From Cupriavidus cauae (lineage in GTDB: Bacteria; Pseudomonadota; Gammaproteobacteria; Burkholderiales; Burkholderiaceae), in the NCBI RefSeq assembly GCF_008632125.1, contig NZ_VWRN01000045.1, positions 186,001 to 250,000 on the forward strand: a stretch of 64,000 nucleotides of DNA, given 5' to 3'. This document shows, one piece after another, positions 8,056-16,998 of this stretch (position 1 is its first letter; each line of letters opens with the position of its first letter). Under the pieces are notes generated by a model that worked only from the letters and a program-made list of their open reading frames with translations, did not search any database and was not told the DNA's origin. The translations under genes and the position numbers were made by a program.

Positions 8056-9018
8056 CTAGCGGAAGCTCGCACGATACTGCGCCGGCGAGATCCCCAGCCG
8101 CTGCTGGAACAGTACGCGCATGCGGTCGACCGTCACGAAGCCGCACTTGTAGGCGATCGATTTCAGCGGCAGGGTGCTGCCTTCCAGCAGATTACGCGCG
8201 ATATCGATGCGCGCCCGCTCGATGAACGCATGCGGCGTCATGCCGGTATCCGCGACGAACAGGCGGACCAGATTGCGTCCGCTCATGCCGACTTCGGCAG
8301 CCAGTGCGTCGAGCGTCAGCCTGGCGCCGATATTGGCCATCACATAGGCCTGCACCCGCGCCACCGGCGAATCGGCCCGGCTTGGCGTCGCGGCCAGATA
8401 CGGGCTGAACTGCGACTGGCCGCCCTGGCGCTGCGCCACCACCACCAGCCGCTTGGCCACCGCCAGCGCCACCGCGGCGCCATGGTCTTCCCGCACCATG
8501 GCCAACGCCAGGTCGATTCCGGCGGTGACGCCCGCCGAGGTGACCAGCTTGCCGTCGCGCAGATAGATGCGGTCGTACTCGACCGTGGCGGCGGGAAAGC
8601 GCTCCGCGAGGTGGGCGGCATTCTGCCAATGGGTCGTCACCGTGCGGCCGTCCAGCAGGCCGGCATGGCCCAGCACAAAGGCGCCGGTACAGACCGACCC
8701 ATGCAGCCGCGCGCGCGACGCCGCGGTACGCAGCCACTTCGACACCGCGGCGTCCGCCGGCGCGGTCGGCAGCCCGGGGCCGCCGGCCACCAGCACGATA
8801 TCGAAGCGGGGTGCTTCGTCGCCCAGCGACAGGTCCGGCATCAGCTGCATGCCGTTCGACGCGCGCAGCGGCTTGCGCGTCCTGCCCACCAGCACCGTTT
8901 CATAGCGGTCCTTGCGGCCGATAAAGGCATTGGCCTCGGCGAAGACGTCGACCGGCCCGGCGACGTCCAGCGCCTGCACGCCGTCGAGCATCAGGATGGC
9001 TACGGTGGTCACGCTCAT
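8056..9018 (-). CDS. GlxA family regulator (DJ-1/PfpI plus AraC domain)
   Basis: A 320-residue transcription factor. Residues 5-190 form a DJ-1/PfpI-like domain with Cys110 in the nucleophile-elbow position (GSVCTGAFVLG); residues about 220-320 are an AraC-type double helix-turn-helix ending in FQQRLGISPAQYRASF. Proteins of this design are GlxA/FtrA-like activators; their DJ-1 domain usually senses ligand rather than acting as a protease. It is convergent with the SDR gene (22 bases apart) and divergent from an HD-domain enzyme gene, which is its most likely target. Ligand unknown. Confidence 0.92.
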   Translation of the reverse strand: MSVTTVAILMLDGVQALDVAGPVDVFAEANAFIGRKDRYETVLVGRTRKPLRASNGMQLMPDLSLGDEAPRFDIVLVAGGPGLPTAPADAAVSKWLRTAASRARLHGSVCTGAFVLGHAGLLDGRTVTTHWQNAAHLAERFPAATVEYDRIYLRDGKLVTSAGVTAGIDLALAMVREDHGAAVALAVAKRLVVVAQRQGGQSQFSPYLAATPSRADSPVARVQAYVMANIGARLTLDALAAEVGMSGRNLVRLFVADTGMTPHAFIERARIDIARNLLEGSTLPLKSIAYKCGFVTVDRMRVLFQQRLGISPAQYRASFR

Positions 9019-9140
9019 GGGATGGGTTTCCTGCGGCTGTCTTCAAGCGCCGTCACGATGTCCGGATCTGACGGAATGGCGTCATTGTAGTCAAACACGG
9101 CGCAGACCAGAATGAAAGCGCGAGACCGGGACCGCTGTGG

Positions 9141-9180
9141 CGACCGAAGGCGACCAAGGACGACCCAGGACGACCCAGGA
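9141..9180. repeat. 10-bp tandem repeat, four copies
   Basis: Four 10-bp units of the form CGACCCAGGA; the last two are identical and the first two carry one to three changes. The array lies in the 265-bp region between the divergent GlxA-type gene and the HD-domain gene, about 100 bases before the latter's ATG. Nothing else recognisable is in that region. Confidence 0.85.
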
Positions 9181-9283
9181 CGGCGGCGGCCCCGGCTGGC
9201 AGTTCCCTTCTCACTCTTGCGATGGCGACCGCATCGTGCGCCTTGCCGATGACCGCCATGCCGATCCTTCAGGAGCAATCAAG

Positions 9284-9925
9284 ATGGCCGAAATCATTGC
9301 CGGCATTCGCGTACCCGACAGCGCGATGGCACGCGCCGCGACCCAGCTGGTGCGCGATACCGAGGACGACCTGCTGTACCACCACAGCCGCCGCGTGTTC
9401 TTCTGGGGCGCGCTGACCGGCGAGCGCAAGGCGCTGGCCTACGACCCCGAGCTGCTCTATATCGGCGCGATGTTTCACGATATGGGGCTGACGCAGCGCT
9501 ATGCCAGCGACAATCTGCGCTTCGAGGTGGACGGCGCCAACGCGGCGCGCGACTTCCTGAAGGGCTATGGCATTGCCGAGCGGGATATCGACGATGTCTG
9601 GGCCGCGATCGCGCTGCATACGACGCCGGGCGTTCCCGAACATATGCGCCCGACGGTGGCGCTGGTCACGGCGGGCGTGGAGATGGACGTGCTGGGACTG
9701 TGCTATCACGACTTCACCGGCGAGCAGCGCGACCACGTCTGCCGGCATCACCCGCGCGAGCACAACTTCAAGGAAAGCATCATCGACCATTTCGCCGAGG
9801 GCACGCGCCGCAAGCCGCTGACGACCTTCGGCAACGTCAAGGCCGACGTGCTGGCGCTGAAGGATCCGAACTACCAGCGCCTGAACTTCTGCAGCATCAT
9901 CCTGGGATCGGCCTGGCCGACCTGA
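9284..9925 (+). CDS. HD domain-containing protein (cyanamide hydratase-like)
   Basis: A 213-residue soluble metalloenzyme. The HD-superfamily ligands are visible: His33/His34 (LLYHHSRRVF), the paired His65-Asp66 in GAMFHDMGLT, and later His112 and His120. The layout with HHSRR before HDMG resembles the cyanamide hydratase/HD-hydrolase group rather than nucleotide phosphohydrolases. An AGGAG site precedes the ATG. It is divergent from a GlxA-type regulator that probably controls it. The natural substrate is not evident. Confidence 0.87.
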   Translation: MAEIIAGIRVPDSAMARAATQLVRDTEDDLLYHHSRRVFFWGALTGERKALAYDPELLYIGAMFHDMGLTQRYASDNLRFEVDGANAARDFLKGYGIAERDIDDVWAAIALHTTPGVPEHMRPTVALVTAGVEMDVLGLCYHDFTGEQRDHVCRHHPREHNFKESIIDHFAEGTRRKPLTTFGNVKADVLALKDPNYQRLNFCSIILGSAWPT

Positions 9926-9971
9926 GCCCAGGCCGTGCCATGGCGCCGGACGGTCTGCGATACGGCATACG

Positions 9972-9998
9972 GGCGTGCCTTACCCCAACAGGCACGCC
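9972..9998. terminator. hairpin between convergent genes
   Basis: GGCGTGCCT (9972-9980) and AGGCACGCC (9990-9998) form a perfect 9-bp stem with a 9-base loop in the 83-bp gap between the converging HD-domain and Bug genes. There is no clear T tract on either side, so a bidirectional terminator is likely but not certain. Confidence 0.6.
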
Positions 9999-10008
9999 GC
10001 TCCCTGCG

Positions 10009-11028
10009 TCATTGCAGCGTCAGCCCGATCGCCTTGGTCGCGGCCTGGTAGGTGGGCCACACGCGGCCGATGAACTGGCGCAGCGCATCGCCGGTCAACG
10101 GCGTGTCCTGGCTGCCGAGTTGTTGCCGGACCATCTTGACCTGCTCGGACTCGGTGATCGATTTCGTCACCAGCTCGGCCAGCCGCGCGCCGATCTCCGG
10201 TGGCAGCCCGGCCGGTCCCAGCAGCATGTTGCATTCGGTCAGGTTGCGGAACACCGGGCTGTTGAAGCCCTCGTCGGCCCAGGTCGGGATGCCGGGCAGC
10301 CGGTCGCTGCGCGGGCCGGAGATGATCAGGATCGGCTTCAGGCCACCGGACTGCAGGCCGCCCGACATGCCGAGCAGCGAGCCCGCGCCGACGTCGATAT
10401 GGCCGGCCAGCAGGTCGCCCATCATCGCGCCGGTGCCCTTGTAGTTGATGATGTCGAGCTGGGCGCCGGTCTCCTTCTTCAACTGGGCCACCATCAGCTG
10501 CCAGCCCGAGCCTACGCCGTAGTTGCCGACCGAGACCGGCCGCTTGCGGGACAGCGCCAGCACTTCCTTGAAGTTGTTGGCGGGCAGGTTCTTGTTGGCC
10601 ACCATCACGCCCACGCCGGTGCTGACCGCGGCGATCGGCACCAGGTCGCGCGACGGATCGATCGGCGGCTTGCGCAGCAGCACCGGCGCCTGCGCGAGCT
10701 GGCTGTGCAGCGTGAACAGCAGCGTGTAGCCGTCGGGCTCGCTGCGTGCGACCGTTTCGGCGGCGATCATGCCGACGCCGCCGGGCTTGTTCTCGACGAC
10801 CACGGGCACCTTCAGCACGCTGGTGAAATACTCGGCGAAGGCACGGGCGGTACTGTCGTTCGAGGAACCCGGGGCCTGCGCCGCGATGATGCGGATCGGC
10901 CGGGCCGGCCAGTTGGCGGCGCGCGCGGACGCGAACGGCCACGGCAGCACCGCGAGCGCCGCGCCGGCGCGCAACAAGCGACGGCGCCGGCCGTCTACCA
11001 GCCATGGGGGTGGAATCTCAGCCTTCAT
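10009..11028 (-). CDS. Bug/TctC family tripartite tricarboxylate transporter substrate-binding protein
   Basis: A 339-residue periplasmic solute receptor. The N-terminus carries an arginine-rich twin-arginine-like motif (GRRRRLLRAG) before a hydrophobic core and an ARA-type cleavage site, after which the mature protein starts with the family pattern WPARPIRIIAAQAPGSSNDS; ENKPGGVGMIAA and SEPDGYTLL follow. GGAG precedes the ATG. It is the last gene of a seven-gene operon that starts at 16916 and whose enzymes fit dicarboxylate activation and cleavage. Bug proteins of this kind typically bind carboxylates, so the ligand is probably that operon's substrate. No TctA or TctB gene is present in the window. 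Confidence 0.93.
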   Translation of the reverse strand: MKAEIPPPWLVDGRRRRLLRAGAALAVLPWPFASARAANWPARPIRIIAAQAPGSSNDSTARAFAEYFTSVLKVPVVVENKPGGVGMIAAETVARSEPDGYTLLFTLHSQLAQAPVLLRKPPIDPSRDLVPIAAVSTGVGVMVANKNLPANNFKEVLALSRKRPVSVGNYGVGSGWQLMVAQLKKETGAQLDIINYKGTGAMMGDLLAGHIDVGAGSLLGMSGGLQSGGLKPILIISGPRSDRLPGIPTWADEGFNSPVFRNLTECNMLLGPAGLPPEIGARLAELVTKSITESEQVKMVRQQLGSQDTPLTGDALRQFIGRVWPTYQAATKAIGLTLQ

Positions 11029-11097
11029 ATCGTCTCCGTGTCGTTGTTATCACTGCCCGGCGGTGAGCCGCGGCCGCGGTCCGCGCCGCCGCGACTG

Positions 11098-12021
11098 CTA
11101 CATGCCTATCAACGCGGCCCGCTCCACCAGATTGCGCACGATGCGGATCGACGCGATGTCGATCATCTTGCCGTCGTACTGGACCGCGCCCAGGCCCTGT
11201 GCGAGCGCGGCATCGTAGGCGCGCATCATGTCGCGCGCGCGGGCGACATCGTCGGGCGAGGGCGAGAACACCTGCTGCGCAAGTTCGACCTGCGACGGGT
11301 GGATCGCCCACTTGCCGACCATGCCGAGGATCATCGCGCGCCGCGCTTCCTGCAGATAGACGTCCGGGTCGCGGAAATCGGCGAAGGGGCCGTCGACCGC
11401 GTCGAGCCGGTTGGCGCGCGCGGCGATCGTCAGCCGGTGCCGCTGGTAGTGCCAGATATCGCCCGGATAGCCGCCGCTGCCGCCGATGTCCCGCACGGAG
11501 ACGCCCTGGCTGGCCGAGTAGTCGCCCATGCCGAAGATCAGGCATTCGAGCCGGGGCGTGGAGGCCGCGATCGCTTCCACGTTCATCATGGCCTCGACCT
11601 CTTCGATCAGCACGTCGATGCCGATCCGGTGCGGCAGCTTGAGCTTGATCTCCATCATCGTCAGCAGCTTGTCGACGAACTGGACGTCGGCGGCGCTCAT
11701 CGCCTTGGGCAGCATGATCACGTCGAGGTTGGCACCCGCGCCCTCGACCACTTCGATGATGTCCTCGTAGGCGTATTCGGTGGTCACGTCGTTGACGCGC
11801 ACGCAGCGGGTGGTCCTGCCCCAGTCTAGCCCGTTCAGCGCATCGACGATCCTTGCCCGCGCGGGGCGCTTCTCGGCCGGCGCGACGGCATCCTCGAGAT
11901 CGAGAAAGACGAAGTCGACGTCCATCGCGGCGGCCTTGCTCATCATCTTCTCGCTCGAGCCCGGCACCGAAAGCTGGCAGCGGCGCAGCCGCCGCGGTCG
12001 TTGTTGTGCATCCCTTTGCAT
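11098..12021 (-). CDS. HpcH/HpaI aldolase/citrate lyase family protein (CitE-like CoA-ester lyase)
   Basis: A 307-residue cytoplasmic lyase. It shows the CitE-type pattern: CQLSVPGSSEKMMSKAA at the start, the metal site FLDLEDAVAP, Arg in RVND, IEEVEAM, and KWAIHPSQVE near residue 250. CitE-like proteins cleave 3-hydroxyacyl-CoA esters such as malyl-CoA or citramalyl-CoA. Between a CoA-transferase and MaoC hydratases, the best guess is an (S)-citramalyl-CoA lyase giving acetyl-CoA and pyruvate, as Ccl/RipC does in itaconate degradation. ATG 12021 is chosen over an upstream in-frame Met that overlaps the neighbour; AAGGAG is 11 bases away. The specific substrate is inference. Confidence 0.88.
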   Translation of the reverse strand: MQRDAQQRPRRLRRCQLSVPGSSEKMMSKAAAMDVDFVFLDLEDAVAPAEKRPARARIVDALNGLDWGRTTRCVRVNDVTTEYAYEDIIEVVEGAGANLDVIMLPKAMSAADVQFVDKLLTMMEIKLKLPHRIGIDVLIEEVEAMMNVEAIAASTPRLECLIFGMGDYSASQGVSVRDIGGSGGYPGDIWHYQRHRLTIAARANRLDAVDGPFADFRDPDVYLQEARRAMILGMVGKWAIHPSQVELAQQVFSPSPDDVARARDMMRAYDAALAQGLGAVQYDGKMIDIASIRIVRNLVERAALIGM

Positions 12022-12082
12022 CGCTGTGTTTGCTCCTTGGTGGTATGCGCTGTCGCCAGGCGAACCATGGCGATCCGGTTTG

Positions 12083-13309
12083 TCAGGGCCGCAGCGCGGC
12101 AATCTCGGTCGCGGTGAAGCCGAAGTCGGCCAGCGTCCGTTCGGTGTGCTCGCCGACCATCGGGGCGCGGCGGCGCACCGCGCCCGGCGTCGCGCTCATT
12201 CGCACCGGCGTGCCGGCGACCGTCAACGGCCGGGCCGCGCCCGGCTGCTCGACCTCGACCAGCATGTCGCGCACGCGGAAATGCGGGTCGGCGAAGATGT
12301 CGCGGGCATCGAACACCGGACCGAACGGGATCTCGCCGCCGAGTTCGCGCGCCAGTTCCTGCTTCGTGAAGCGCCGGGTCCAGGCGGAGACGAGCTCGTC
12401 CACCTCTTCGCGATGCGCGACACGGGCGTCGTTGCTGGCAAAGCGGGGATCGTGCTGCAGCTCGGGCCGCTGCATGCGCGCGACCAGCAGGGCCCAGAAG
12501 CGGTCGTTCGGCACGCCCAGGCTGACGTAGCCGTCGGCGGCGGGAAACAGTCCGAACGGGCACAGCAGCGGGTGGCCGTTGCCTTCCGGCCCCGGCGCGT
12601 TGCCCGTCACGCCGTACTGGAACACCAGCCGCTCGCAGACCGCGAGCACCGCGTCGACCATCGCCACGTCGACGAACTGCCCCTGGCCGGTACGCTGTGC
12701 GCGCCAGCAGGCCGCCGCGATGCCGTACGCCAGGAACATCGCCGGCACGATATCGCCGACGCCCGGGCCGATCTTGGTGGGCGGGCCGCCGCGGCGGGCG
12801 CCGGTGATGCCCATGATGCCGCCCATGGCCTGCGCGACCGGGTCATAGGCCGGCCAGTCGGCGTAGGGGCTGGCGCCGCTGCGCGGATCGCCGAAGCCCC
12901 GCAGCGTGGCGTAGACGAGCCGCGGGTTCGCGGCGGCCAGCGTCTCGTAGCCCAGCCCGAGGCGGTCCATCACGCCGACGCGGTAGTTCTCGACCAGCAC
13001 GTCGGCCTGGCGTGCCAGCCGCAGCAGCGCCTCGCGCCCGGCGGGCCGCTTCAGGTCCAGCTCCACCGATTCCTTGTTGCGGTTGATCGAGCCGAAGTAG
13101 GCGCCGTATCCGCGCTGCTCCAGGCGCAGCGCGCCATCCAGATGCGGACCGTTGCGCCGCGTCAGATCGCCGCCCGGCGGCTCGATCTTGATGACCCGCG
13201 CGCCCTGGTCGGCCAGCATCATCGACGCATACGGCCCGGCCAGCATCTGCGTCAGGTCGAGCACGACCAGGCCGTCGAGCGCGCCGGCGGGGCGCTCGTC
13301 GCCGCTCAT
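12083..13309 (-). CDS. CaiB/BaiF family (class III) CoA-transferase
   Basis: A 408-residue family III CoA transferase. The N-terminal pattern LDLTQMLAGPYASMMLADQG, then VIKIEPPGGD, SINRNKESVELDL and DVLVENYRVGVMDRLGLGY, is complete, and the catalytic Asp sits in VAMVDAV. The enzyme moves CoA from a donor such as succinyl-CoA onto a carboxylate. In an operon with a CitE-like lyase, MaoC hydratases and an acyl-CoA dehydrogenase it most likely activates a C5 dicarboxylate, the role of itaconate CoA-transferase. The ATG at 13309 is chosen; an in-frame GTG lies a few codons upstream. It starts 14 bases after the MaoC gene. Confidence 0.9.
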   Translation of the reverse strand: MSGDERPAGALDGLVVLDLTQMLAGPYASMMLADQGARVIKIEPPGGDLTRRNGPHLDGALRLEQRGYGAYFGSINRNKESVELDLKRPAGREALLRLARQADVLVENYRVGVMDRLGLGYETLAAANPRLVYATLRGFGDPRSGASPYADWPAYDPVAQAMGGIMGITGARRGGPPTKIGPGVGDIVPAMFLAYGIAAACWRAQRTGQGQFVDVAMVDAVLAVCERLVFQYGVTGNAPGPEGNGHPLLCPFGLFPAADGYVSLGVPNDRFWALLVARMQRPELQHDPRFASNDARVAHREEVDELVSAWTRRFTKQELARELGGEIPFGPVFDARDIFADPHFRVRDMLVEVEQPGAARPLTVAGTPVRMSATPGAVRRRAPMVGEHTERTLADFGFTATEIAALRP

Positions 13310-13322
13310 CGCTCGCCCCTGG

Positions 13323-13814
13323 TCATCGTTCACCCCAATGGCTCTTGCGCTTGAGCAGCACCGTGCGTTCGGCCTGCACGCACAGCTTGTCGTGCTGGTT
13401 GATGCCGTAGTGGCGGAAGCGGACGAGGCCGGCATCCGCGCGGTCGGGCGCGTCTTCTACCGCCAGCACCTCGGAGTAGGCGTACAGCGTGTCGCCATGG
13501 AAGACCGGATGCGACAGCCGGATCTTGTCCAGGCCGATTTCGCGCAGGCATTGCTCCGCGGTGTCCTGCGCGGCAAGGCCCAGCACCATCGACAGATTGA
13601 TGCCGCCGAATACCACCCGCTGCGAAAAGATGCCGTTTGCCGCGCGCCGCATGGCGTCCTCGTTGAAATGGCCCTCGGCGGTGTTCATCACCATATTGGT
13701 CAGCAGCACGTTGTCCATCTCGGTCACCGTCTTGCCGCGCGCATGGCGGATCAGCATGCCGGGCGAGAAATCCTCGAAGTAGCCGTCGTGGCTGGTCAGC
13801 GCATGCGTCTTCAT
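13323..13814 (-). CDS. MaoC family dehydratase (mesaconyl-CoA hydratase-like)
   Basis: A 163-residue hot-dog fold protein. The FEDFSPGM opening, the active-site stretch NTAEGHFNEDAM and the late HPVFHGDTLYAYSEV pattern match the MaoC hydratases that act on mesaconyl- or itaconyl-CoA-type substrates. Its ATG overlaps the stop of the acyl-CoA dehydrogenase gene (ATGA at 13814-13811), so translation is coupled. It is one of two MaoC genes in this operon, which differ in sequence; they might form a heteromer or act on different intermediates. Confidence 0.88.
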   Translation of the reverse strand: MKTHALTSHDGYFEDFSPGMLIRHARGKTVTEMDNVLLTNMVMNTAEGHFNEDAMRRAANGIFSQRVVFGGINLSMVLGLAAQDTAEQCLREIGLDKIRLSHPVFHGDTLYAYSEVLAVEDAPDRADAGLVRFRHYGINQHDKLCVQAERTVLLKRKSHWGER

Positions 13815-15055
13815 GCCGTTGCCCTCCCGGCGCCCTGGCGCTGGTCGAAGGCCCGGCTGGCAATCATCGCTTCGACCTCCGAACGTCCCAGCAGGCTGTT
13901 GGCGATGATGCGCTGCTGGATTTCCGAGGTGCCCTCGAAGATCTTGGTCAGCCGCGCGTCGCGCCAGTAGCGCTCGACCGGGAACAGCTTGGTATAGCCT
14001 GCGCCGCCGAAGATCTGCAGCGCGGTCGAGGTCACGCGTTCGGCCATCTCCGACGCGAAGTACTTGACCATCGACGCCTCCTTGTCGCAACGGCGGCCGC
14101 TGTCGATCTCGCTGCAGACGTAGTACAGCAGCTGGCGCGCGGCCTCGATTTCGGTGGCCATCGTGGCGATCTTGAAGCGGATCGCCTGATATTCGGCGAT
14201 CGGCATGCCGAACTGGCGGCGCTCCAGCGAGTAGGCGATCGCGTCCTCGAGCGCGCCCTGGGCCAGTCCGATCGCACGGGCCGCGGTATGCGCGCGGGCG
14301 CCTTCCAGGCCCTTGGCCATCAGCAGGAAGGCCTTGCCTTCGCCGCCCATCAGGTTGCGGGCGGGGACGCGCACGCCATCGAGTGCCAGCTCGAAGGTCT
14401 TCCAGCCGAAATAGCCGATCTTGGGAATCGGCGAGCCGGTCATGCCCGGCGGAAAGCTGCCGCGTTCCTTCTCGATCATGAAGCAGGAAATCCCTTCCCA
14501 GCGCTTGTCGGGACTCGGCGGCGGCGAGGTGCGCGCGAACAGGATCAGGTAGTCGGCTCCATCGGCGAACGTGCACCAGTACTTGTTGCCGGTCAGCACC
14601 CATTCGTCGCCGTCGCGCTCGGCGCGGCACGAGATCGAGGCCAGGTCCGAGCCGGTGTCGGGCTCCGACAGCGCGCTGGCGTTCAGGAATTCGCCGCGCA
14701 CCACGCGCGGCAGATAGGCCTGCCGCATGTCCTCGGGCATCGCCTTCATGATCCAGCCGCCCTGCGCGCGCGCGACGATCGAGGCGACCGACATCCAGCC
14801 GCGCGACAGCTGCTCGCAAATCAGGCAGTACTCGAAGATGCCGAGGCCCAGGCCGCCGTACTGCTCGGGAATCGTGATGCCGAAATACCCCATCTCGGCC
14901 ATCTTGTCGCGCAGATCCATCGGGATCTCGGCGTCGGGGCCGTCGAGGGCATTGGCGACGGGCAGCACCTCCTTCATGGTGAACTCGCGCGCCGCCTCGC
15001 GGATCATCTGGCGCTCTTCCGTCATGTAGCCCTTGCCGTCTGCCGATATGGTCAT
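13811..15055 (-). CDS. acyl-CoA dehydrogenase
   Basis: A 414-residue FAD enzyme that introduces a 2,3-double bond into an acyl-CoA. FGITIPEQYGGLGLG near residue 58, the flavin and substrate motif EPDTGSDLAS (131-140), RQFGMPIAEYQAIRF in the C-terminal helical domain and the catalytic Glu374 in FEGTSEIQ are all present. Length is typical. It is coupled on both sides by ATGA overlaps to two MaoC genes, so its product is probably their substrate. If the operon uses methylsuccinate-type acids, this enzyme would give mesaconyl-CoA; a short-chain dicarboxylyl-CoA specificity is inferred from context only. Confidence 0.94.
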   Translation of the reverse strand: MTISADGKGYMTEERQMIREAAREFTMKEVLPVANALDGPDAEIPMDLRDKMAEMGYFGITIPEQYGGLGLGIFEYCLICEQLSRGWMSVASIVARAQGGWIMKAMPEDMRQAYLPRVVRGEFLNASALSEPDTGSDLASISCRAERDGDEWVLTGNKYWCTFADGADYLILFARTSPPPSPDKRWEGISCFMIEKERGSFPPGMTGSPIPKIGYFGWKTFELALDGVRVPARNLMGGEGKAFLLMAKGLEGARAHTAARAIGLAQGALEDAIAYSLERRQFGMPIAEYQAIRFKIATMATEIEAARQLLYYVCSEIDSGRRCDKEASMVKYFASEMAERVTSTALQIFGGAGYTKLFPVERYWRDARLTKIFEGTSEIQQRIIANSLLGRSEVEAMIASRAFDQRQGAGRATA

Positions 15056-15567
15056 GCCCTGGTCCTCACAAGATTCGAACGTTTGAACGCGATTACCGCT
15101 TCGCCGCGCTGGTTGGTGCCGCGCGTGTGCCAGGTCACGATGCCGTAGCCGGGGCGATTGCTGGCGAGCCGGCGCGACACCACCTCGGAGCTGGCGTACA
15201 GCGTGTCGCCGGGATAGACGGGCTCCACGAAGCTGAGCTCGTCGACGCCGAGAAACGGACCGCCGCCTTCCGACAGGTCCTCGACCGACAGGCCGAAGAC
15301 GGTGTTGAACACCAGCAGCGGATTGACCGGAATGCGCGGATGGCCGGCGGCCTCCGCCATTGCCGCATTGGTGTATTGCGGGTTGTAGTGCAGCGTCAGC
15401 ACCGAGAACAGCGTGTTGTCGGCCTCGCTGACGGTGCGGCCCCAGTGATGGGTGAAGGCGCGGCCGGGCTCGAAGTCCTCGTAGCGATTGCCGCGTACGC
15501 GCAGCGTCGCCTCGGCCTTGAGCCGGGCTACGGTGGGGTCCACGGAAGCGGTGTCCTGGGATGTCAT
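15052..15567 (-). CDS. MaoC family dehydratase
   Basis: A 171-residue hot-dog hydratase of the same general type as the downstream MaoC protein: RYEDFEPGRAFTHHWGRTV, then TLHYNPQYTNAAMAE in the place of the catalytic Asp/His stretch, and VEPVYPGDTLYASSEV. The stop overlaps the start of the acyl-CoA dehydrogenase (ATGA) and its own start overlaps the stop of the MmgE/PrpD gene. It probably hydrates an unsaturated C4-C5 dicarboxylyl-CoA. Confidence 0.88.
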   Translation of the reverse strand: MTSQDTASVDPTVARLKAEATLRVRGNRYEDFEPGRAFTHHWGRTVSEADNTLFSVLTLHYNPQYTNAAMAEAAGHPRIPVNPLLVFNTVFGLSVEDLSEGGGPFLGVDELSFVEPVYPGDTLYASSEVVSRRLASNRPGYGIVTWHTRGTNQRGEAVIAFKRSNLVRTRA

Positions 15568-16916
15568 CGGATTGCCTCGAACAGGGGGTCAAGGGAAGGG
15601 AGCCGGTCCAGCGCTTGCACCGCATCGACCAGGCGGCCAAAGCGCGCACCGCCCAGCACCGGCGTGACGATGGCCTCGGCCTTGGCCAGCAATTGCTGCC
15701 ATTGCCGATCGAGATCGGTGGCCGGCACCGCGACATTGGCGCTTTCGCGCAGCGTGCGGCCATCGCGGGTGCGAATCTCGACCACGGCGGCGTTGCGGTC
15801 GCCCCCCTGGTCGGTGTGCAGCGCGACGCGTTCGCGGGCGCGCGCGAGGCGCGGATCGGTGGCCTGCCGGTCGGTGTAGTTGTCGAGCGAGGCGGTGGAC
15901 ACACCATCGAGGGCCATCACCGCAAGATGCTGGATCGAGAACTTGATCTCCAGGCCGGTGCGCGGCTGCGCGATGTCGCACACGCCGCGATGGGGACCGG
16001 ACACGAGAATGGCCATCGTCTCCATGTCGTCCAGGCCGATGCCGTGCTTGCGGCGCGCCTGTGCCACGGCCTCGAGCGTGGAGTGGGTCAGGTAGCAGGA
16101 GGCGTGGTACTTGAACAGCGTCTTCTCGATCGCCATGGTGTTTCGCGGCTCGAACCGCGCGGGCAGCGGATCGCCGTCCGGCGCCTGCGTGGCGGCAAAT
16201 CCCTGTGCGCATTCGAGCGCCGCGGTGTTGGCGGTGAAGCCGCGCGCCGCCAACCGGGCCGCCATCACGCCATGCATCGCGGCCTTGCCGGCATGCAGCG
16301 GCTTGGCCATCGTGCCGAACATGCATTTGAGGCCGGCCGCCTGCGTGGCCGCCAGGCCGAGCGCGTGCGCGCTGCGATCCGGGTCCAGCCGCATCAGCCG
16401 GGCGCACGCCGCCGCCGCGCCGATCGCGCCGGTGGTGCCGGTCGGATGCAGGCCGAAGCGGTACTGCGCGTCGCCAATCCGCTCGCCGATGCGCGATTCC
16501 ACCTCATGGCCGATCACCAGCGCGCGCAGCAGATCGATGCCGCCGGCGCGCTGCAGCTCGGCCACCGCCAGCGCGGCCGGAGCGACCGGTACGGTGGGGT
16601 GGCCGCGCATCGCGGAAGCGACGTCGTCGAAGTCGAGCGCGTGGCCGGCCGCGCCATTGATCAGCGCAGCGTCGGCCACGTGCGCGCGGGTGCCGCCCAG
16701 CAGGGTGCACGGCGCGGTCGAGTCGCCGCCATGTTCGGCAGTCAGCATCGTGACCAGCGGCTCGCCGTTGGCGGCGATCGCCACCGCCAGCCAGTCCAGC
16801 AGCGCGTGGCGCGCCCACAGCAGGGCCGCCGGCCCGATCGCCGTGTCGTCGACCGTGCTGATCCACTGCGCCATCGCGCCGGTATAGCCGGGTGCCGCCT
16901 GCTCGGATCGTTCCAT
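15564..16916 (-). CDS. MmgE/PrpD family protein
   Basis: A 450-residue protein of the 2-methylcitrate dehydratase/cis-aconitate decarboxylase superfamily. Family landmarks: LALDWLAVA-like opening at residues 38-47, GAAGHALDFDD near 90, GHEVESRIG near 135, GLHPTGTTGAIGAAAA and later KYHASCYLTHSTLEA. It is the first gene of the operon: the ATG at 16916 has AGGTGG upstream and its stop overlaps the next start (ATGA). In such clusters the protein may isomerise or decarboxylate a tricarboxylate or dicarboxylate; itaconate degradation clusters of pseudomonads also carry a PrpD-like gene. The exact reaction is unknown. Confidence 0.9.
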   Translation of the reverse strand: MERSEQAAPGYTGAMAQWISTVDDTAIGPAALLWARHALLDWLAVAIAANGEPLVTMLTAEHGGDSTAPCTLLGGTRAHVADAALINGAAGHALDFDDVASAMRGHPTVPVAPAALAVAELQRAGGIDLLRALVIGHEVESRIGERIGDAQYRFGLHPTGTTGAIGAAAACARLMRLDPDRSAHALGLAATQAAGLKCMFGTMAKPLHAGKAAMHGVMAARLAARGFTANTAALECAQGFAATQAPDGDPLPARFEPRNTMAIEKTLFKYHASCYLTHSTLEAVAQARRKHGIGLDDMETMAILVSGPHRGVCDIAQPRTGLEIKFSIQHLAVMALDGVSTASLDNYTDRQATDPRLARARERVALHTDQGGDRNAAVVEIRTRDGRTLRESANVAVPATDLDRQWQQLLAKAEAIVTPVLGGARFGRLVDAVQALDRLPSLDPLFEAIR

Positions 16917-16998
16917 GTCCACCTGTTCGATGCGCCCGGTTTGGCGGGCGACGGTTGTTGCGGGTGGAGGCAGTATCGGCCCGCGCGGCATCGGCGGG